A stretch of DNA of 20,632 bases from a virus, in the IMG/VR virus record IMGVR_UViG_3300030333_003462, positions 1 to 20,632 of that record. The stretch is one strand, 5' to 3'. Below are positions 16,605 through 20,632 of the stretch, piece by piece. How positions within the stretch are numbered: the stretch's first letter is position 1; each line of letters starts with the position of its first letter. The translations under genes were made by a program, and so were the position numbers. The notes beneath the pieces were generated by a model, which searched no databases, was not told the origin of the DNA, and was given only the letters and a program-made list of their open reading frames with translations.

Positions 16605-18035
16605 ATGACCTTAAATTCGTATTTTCTACAAGGATCTGCTACCGAACAACATCTGATTCATGATTTAATCAGGGAACAGATACAAATTTATGGTGTTGAG
16701 GTATATTATCTTCCTAGAAAAATATTTAAAACTGATAATATTATAAAAGAGATTCAATCATCAAAATTTGATGATAGTTTTCTTCTAGAAGCATATGTTA
16801 ATAATTATGATGGGTATGCACCTAATAGTGATGTAATGACTAAATTTGGATTGAAATTACAAAATGAAATTAGTCTTACAATAGCAAGAGAAAGATTTGA
16901 AGATTTTATTACACCATTTCTAGAAGGTATATCAGCTGGTATTAGAGAGGGAAGAATTACTGGATATGACTTTGCTGATTTAGTTAGTAGACCAAAAGAA
17001 GGTGATTTGATTTATTTTCCTTTAGGTGAAAGATTATTTGAAATTAAGAGAGTAGAACATGAAAAACCATTTTACCAATTAGGTAGTCTTTATACTTATG
17101 ATTTAAGTTGTGAATTATTTGAATATGAAAATGAACTTATCGATACAAGTATTGATGAAGTTGATAATACTGTAGAGGATGAAGGATATATTTCAACTGT
17201 TAATTTGGTTGGTCTTGGTATTACTGCTACAGCAACTGCTGGTATATCAAGTGGTTGTATACGAGAGATATTCTTGAATAATGATGGTTCTGGATATACA
17301 TCAACGCCAACAGTTTCAATTAGTGCTGCTCCTGAAGGTGGATTTACTGCTAGTGCTGTTGCTATCACTACTTCTAGATCAAATATTACTTCAATCTATA
17401 GAATTGAAATGACTAATACTGGTGCTGGATATACAGAGGCACCAACAATCACAATTAGTGGTGGTGGAGGTAGTGGAGCTGCTGCTACTTGTTCTATATC
17501 AACTAGTTTTGGTATACAAAATGTTGTTGTTGCTGCAGGTGCTACTGGTTATTCATCTACACCACTATCTACAGTTACTGGACCTCCATCAGGAATTAAT
17601 ACTGCAATAATAAATCCAGTATTAGAAACTGAATCTGGTGCAGGAATTAGCACTATTAGAATATTAAATTCTGGTATTGGATATACTGTTGTTCCAACTA
17701 TTGTATTCAATACTCCAGGAACTGGTGTTGGTACATTCTACTATAATGAAGATGTTACAGGTCAGAGTTCTGGAGTTACTGCAAAAGTTAGAAACTTCCG
17801 TAAGGATACTGATGAGAATGCAGTTGATCCACCAACTACATTACAGGTAGCACTAAATACAGGTAAGTTCTATGACGGTGAAATAGTCGTCGGTTCTATA
17901 TCTACTGCTACATATCTTGTTAAGAATCATGATCTTAATGCTTTTGATCAAACATGGGAAACTAATGAAGATATAGAAACAGAAGCAGATAACTTACTTG
18001 ACTTTACAGAATCAAATCCATTTGGAGATTATTAA
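16605..18035 (+). CDS. 14: neck protein gp14 with repeat insertion
   Basis: This is a 476-residue protein; T4 gp14 is 256. It forms the neck ring with gp13. Segments I can align with T4 gp14 from memory: GVEVYYLPRKI (from residue 30; T4 GVECYYVPREY), PKEGDLIYFPLGERLFEI (from 130; T4 PKEGDLIYFPMDNSLFEI), then PFYQLG, and the C-terminal ESNPFGDY (T4 ESNPFDND). The extra residues lie between about 200 and 440, where four 'G-GYT--P-(V/I)' beta repeats occur, followed by a 'TGQSSGVTAKV...GEIVVG' module. The conserved ends are therefore intact and the insertion is domain-like, probably exposed on the outside of the neck. The stop overlaps the gp15 start by one base (TAATG). Confidence 0.92.
   Translation: MTLNSYFLQGSATEQHLIHDLIREQIQIYGVEVYYLPRKIFKTDNIIKEIQSSKFDDSFLLEAYVNNYDGYAPNSDVMTKFGLKLQNEISLTIARERFEDFITPFLEGISAGIREGRITGYDFADLVSRPKEGDLIYFPLGERLFEIKRVEHEKPFYQLGSLYTYDLSCELFEYENELIDTSIDEVDNTVEDEGYISTVNLVGLGITATATAGISSGCIREIFLNNDGSGYTSTPTVSISAAPEGGFTASAVAITTSRSNITSIYRIEMTNTGAGYTEAPTITISGGGGSGAAATCSISTSFGIQNVVVAAGATGYSSTPLSTVTGPPSGINTAIINPVLETESGAGISTIRILNSGIGYTVVPTIVFNTPGTGVGTFYYNEDVTGQSSGVTAKVRNFRKDTDENAVDPPTTLQVALNTGKFYDGEIVVGSISTATYLVKNHDLNAFDQTWETNEDIETEADNLLDFTESNPFGDY
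17250..17710 (+). repeat. four 'G-GYT--P' beta repeats inserted in gp14
   Basis: Copies are GSGYTSTPTVSI (near 17287), GAGYTEAPTITI (near 17422), ATGYSSTPLSTV (near 17542) and GIGYTVVPTIVF (near 17674), about 40-45 residues apart. Each of the first, second and fourth is preceded by a strand of the kind 'I--I-(L/M)-N-(D/T/S)G'. They match the repeats in gp8 and in the gp7-position protein. Confidence 0.8.
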
Positions 18036-18853
18036 TGTTAGGAACATATTACTATCACGAAATTATAAGAAAAACCATTATTGCTTTTGGTACTCTGTTT
18101 AATAATATTAATATTAAGCATAAGAAGTCTGATGGAACAATTCTTGATGATATTAAAGTAGGTCTTTCTTATGGACCACAACAGAAGTATTTGGCAAAAA
18201 TACAAGAGCAATCACAGTTATCAAAACCAATTGCTATTACTTTGCCTAGAATGTCATTTGAGATGAATAGTATTGCTTATGATTCTGCAAGAAAAACAGG
18301 AGTTACTCAAACCTTTAAAGCAAAAGATGGAGATAAATTAAAGAAGGTTTATATGCCTGTTCCTTATAATATTGGGTTTGAATTAAATATTTTTAGTAAA
18401 TTAAATGATGATGCATTACAAATTATTGAACAGATAATGCCATATTTTCAACCTTCATTTACTTTAACTGTAGATTTAGTATCTGCTATTGGAGAAAAAA
18501 GAGATATTCCTGTTGTATTAGATAATATCTCTTTCCAAGATGATTATGAAGGAAGTTTTGAGGTTAGAAGAGCATTGGTTTATACAATGCAATTTACTGC
18601 AAAAACATATCTATTCGGACCAGTTGCTCAGACATCTGACGGACTTATTAAGAAAGTTATTGTTGATAAGTATTCTGGTACAGATACTTCAACTGCTAAA
18701 CGTGAAATGAGATATACTGTTGTTCCTGATCCAATTACTGCTGGTCCAGATGATGATTTCGGATTTACTGATTCTTGGTCTGATGTTTCATCTTCAACTA
18801 ATTCTATGGATGCAGGTAAGGATTACAGCCCAACAAGACAAATTGACGTTTAA
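18035..18853 (+). CDS. 15: tail terminator / sheath stabiliser gp15
   Basis: It is 272 residues, the same length as T4 gp15. gp15 forms a hexamer that caps the tail tube and sheath and makes the joint with the neck. Family features are the N-terminus 'YYYHEIIRKTIIAFGTLFNNINIKH' (T4 has 'FRRYATLMGDLFSNIQIKR'), 'LPRMSFEMNSIAYDSARKT' (from residue 70; T4 'LPRINLHLVDFSYNAPFKT'), and the strongest block, 'IIEQIMPYFQPSFT' (from 130; T4 'IVEQILPYFQPHFN'). 'KRDIPVVLDNIS' and 'DGLIKKV' (T4 'EGLIRTT') follow. The last 50 residues are acidic and Ser-rich, as in T4. GGAG lies 7 nt before the start, which overlaps the gp14 stop (TAATG). Confidence 0.93.
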   Translation: MLGTYYYHEIIRKTIIAFGTLFNNINIKHKKSDGTILDDIKVGLSYGPQQKYLAKIQEQSQLSKPIAITLPRMSFEMNSIAYDSARKTGVTQTFKAKDGDKLKKVYMPVPYNIGFELNIFSKLNDDALQIIEQIMPYFQPSFTLTVDLVSAIGEKRDIPVVLDNISFQDDYEGSFEVRRALVYTMQFTAKTYLFGPVAQTSDGLIKKVIVDKYSGTDTSTAKREMRYTVVPDPITAGPDDDFGFTDSWSDVSSSTNSMDAGKDYSPTRQIDV

Positions 18854-18856
18854 ATT

Positions 18857-19297
18857 ATGACTAGTAGTTACGATCCTATCAATGAAGCACTTAATACTAC
18901 TAGTAGTATTGAGATTAGTAATATTGAAGATAGTGGTTCTTTAAGAAAAAAAGATACTTTAAAAAATATCACAGATGATATTGATAAAGATTATGAATAC
19001 ACTCGTGCCAATTTATATTCATTAATAGAGAAAGGGCAGGAATCACTTAATGGTATAATGGAATTAGCAGGTGAAAGTGCAAGTCCAAGAGCATATGAGG
19101 TAGCAGGTCAAATAATTAAATCAGTTGCTGATACTACTGATAAATTGATGGAACTTCAAAAGAAAGTTAAGGAAGTTGATGAGGAAAAGGTAAAAGGTCC
19201 AAGTCAAGTTACTAATAATGCTTTATTTGTAGGTTCAACATCAGATTTATCCAGAATTCTAAAAGAACAAGGATTGATTGATAATAAACGTGGGTGA
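18857..19297 (+). CDS. 16: terminase small subunit gp16
   Basis: This is a 146-residue protein; T4 gp16 is 164. gp16 forms rings that regulate the gp17 motor and help choose the DNA to be packaged. The protein is mostly helical and charged: a disordered Ser/Thr-rich N-terminus, then 'DDIDKDYEYTRANLYSLIEKGQESLNGIMELA' (about 40-70), 'SPRAYEVAGQIIKSVADTTDKLMELQKKVKEV' (about 76-107) and a short tail. The 'PRAYEV...ADTTDKLMELQKK' stretch is the recognisable family block. It starts 3 nt after the gp15 stop and ends 6 nt before gp17, so it is probably cotranslated with them. No clear Shine-Dalgarno sequence is visible. Confidence 0.9.
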   Translation: MTSSYDPINEALNTTSSIEISNIEDSGSLRKKDTLKNITDDIDKDYEYTRANLYSLIEKGQESLNGIMELAGESASPRAYEVAGQIIKSVADTTDKLMELQKKVKEVDEEKVKGPSQVTNNALFVGSTSDLSRILKEQGLIDNKRG

Positions 19298-19303
19298 TAA
19301 ATT

Positions 19304-20632
19304 ATGTCTGCTAATGATGTATACCTTGGTAATCCCAATCTAAAAAAAGCGAATACACAAATCCAATTTACTCAGGATAATATTCTTGAGTTTTTAAAGT
19401 GTAAGGATGATCCAATATATTTTACTAGAAAGTATATAAAAATTGTTTCTCTTGATGAGGGACTGGTTCCTTTTGATATGTACGATTTCCAAGAGAAATT
19501 GATTAAAAGATTCCATGAGAATAGATTTAATATCTGTAAGATGCCTCGGCAGACGGGTAAGTCTACCACTTGTATATCATATCTTTTACACTATGCAGTT
19601 TTCAATGATAATGTCAACATTGCTGTTCTGGCGAACAAAGCATCCACGGCTAGAGATTTACTTGGCAGATTGCAACTTGCATATGAAAATTTACCTTCAT
19701 GGATGCAACAAGGTATAATTTCTTGGAATAAAGGTTCTTTAGAATTAGAGAATGGTTCTAAGATATCAGCAAACTCCACTTCATCATCTGCTGTTCGTGG
19801 TGGTTCTTACAACGTTATATTCCTTGATGAGTTTGCATTCATCCCAAATCATATTGCGGATGATTTCTTTGCATCTGTTTATCCTACAATTACTTCTGGA
19901 CAATCTACTAAGGTTATTATAGTCTCTACCCCACGGGGTATGAATCATTTCTATCGTATGTGGCACGATAGTGAAAAAGGTAAGAGTGAATATGTACCCA
20001 CGGATGTTCATTGGTCTGAAGTTCCTGGTAGAGATGCTGTATGGAAAGAACAAACTATTGCCAATACATCAGAAGCACAATTTAAAATTGAGTTTGAATG
20101 TGAGTTCTTAGGATCTGTTAATACTTTAATTAGTCCAGCAAAACTTAGAAATTTAGTATATGAAGATCCTATAAAAAGGAATGCTGGATTAGATATCTAT
20201 GAACAACCAATAAAGGAACATAATTATATAATTACGGTTGATGTAGCTAGAGGATTGGGTAATGATTATTCTGCCTTTATAGTTTTTGATACTACAGAAT
20301 TCCCATATAAAGTAGTTGCTAAGTATAGGAATAATGAAATAAAACCAATGCTATTTCCAAATATTATACTTGATATTGCCAAAGCATATAATCAAGCATA
20401 TTTGTTAATAGAAGTAAATGATATAGGAGATCAAGTAGCAAGCATCCTTCAATATGATCTTGAATATGAAAATCTTTTAATGGCTTCAATGAGGGGAAGG
20501 AATGGTCAAGTTGTAGGGCAAGGATTTTCTGGAAAGAAAACTCAACTTGGTGTAAGAATGACATCTGCAGTTAAAAAATTAGGATGCTCTAATTTGAAGA
20601 CTATGCTTGAGGATGATAAAATACTTACATGT
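19304..20632 (+). CDS. 17: terminase large subunit gp17 (packaging ATPase/nuclease), 3' end missing
   Basis: It starts with ATG at 19304 and stays open to the window edge (443 codons). gp17 drives DNA into the prohead by ATP hydrolysis and cuts the concatemer. Visible ATPase motifs are Walker A RQTGKST (residues 82-88), Walker B VIFLDEF (171-177) with catalytic Glu176, and the coupling motif VSTPRGMNHFY (207-217). The RuvC-like nuclease half shows VDVARGLGNDY with Asp313 and Asp321, and LLIEVNDIG with Glu370; T4 has Asp401 and Glu458 in the matching places. Walker A lies about 80 residues nearer the N-terminus than in T4 (about 161), so the T4 N-terminal extension is absent. The remainder of the nuclease domain and the C-terminus are beyond the window. 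No upstream promoter of its own is seen. Confidence 0.95.
   Translation, partial: MSANDVYLGNPNLKKANTQIQFTQDNILEFLKCKDDPIYFTRKYIKIVSLDEGLVPFDMYDFQEKLIKRFHENRFNICKMPRQTGKSTTCISYLLHYAVFNDNVNIAVLANKASTARDLLGRLQLAYENLPSWMQQGIISWNKGSLELENGSKISANSTSSSAVRGGSYNVIFLDEFAFIPNHIADDFFASVYPTITSGQSTKVIIVSTPRGMNHFYRMWHDSEKGKSEYVPTDVHWSEVPGRDAVWKEQTIANTSEAQFKIEFECEFLGSVNTLISPAKLRNLVYEDPIKRNAGLDIYEQPIKEHNYIITVDVARGLGNDYSAFIVFDTTEFPYKVVAKYRNNEIKPMLFPNIILDIAKAYNQAYLLIEVNDIGDQVASILQYDLEYENLLMASMRGRNGQVVGQGFSGKKTQLGVRMTSAVKKLGCSNLKTMLEDDKILTC

Noticed and set aside
1154-20564. Several minus-strand open frames of 60-110 codons across the window
   Set aside because: All lie opposite strong + strand genes; their translations are rich in Val/Ile/Pro/Thr as expected from complements of beta-repeat sequence, and none has a recognisable motif or promoter.

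Overview
The window is a block of virion genes from a T4-like (contractile-tailed) bacteriophage, all on the + strand and packed almost without gaps. It is AT-rich (about one third G+C by eye), Arg is mostly AGA, and the proteins carry glycine-rich beta-repeat inserts. These traits fit a marine T4-like phage of the kind that infects cyanobacteria (Prochlorococcus/Synechococcus) or SAR11-type bacteria. Nothing here decides between those hosts: there is no tRNA, no host-derived metabolic gene and no integrase.

Region 1 (1-5381, baseplate wedge): the 3' part of a very large repeat-rich structural protein, in the place where T4 has gp7, then a gp8-type baseplate wedge protein. Region 2 (5388-13033): a 2479-residue DUF4815-type structural protein and a 69-residue protein coupled to it by an ATGA overlap. 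Region 3 (13059-15745): a 111-residue small structural-type protein and a 783-residue fibre-like repeat protein, where T4 has gp12 and wac. Region 4 (15745-20632): neck and packaging genes in T4 order, gp13, gp14, gp15, gp16 and the first 443 codons of gp17 (large terminase), which runs off the window.

Two copies of a T4-type late promoter (TATAAATA), sharing a 14-nt sequence, lie at 3808 and 13021. They overlap or abut the stop codons of the preceding genes and would give two late transcription units: gp8/DUF4815/69-aa, and 111-aa/fibre/gp13-gp17. Neighbouring genes inside each unit overlap by 1-4 nt or are 2-6 nt apart, so translational coupling is likely. No terminator was seen between genes, but a strong terminator-like hairpin (13566-13588, followed by a T-rich tract) sits inside the fibre gene.

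Together the genes build the baseplate and its fibres, close the head and tail (neck, tail terminator) and package DNA. The window does not contain an obviously new biological system. The most interesting points are the repeat modules shared between otherwise unrelated virion proteins, including insertions inside gp8 and gp14, the replacement of T4 gp9-gp12/wac, an exact 54-nt duplication in the fibre gene, and the intragenic hairpin.
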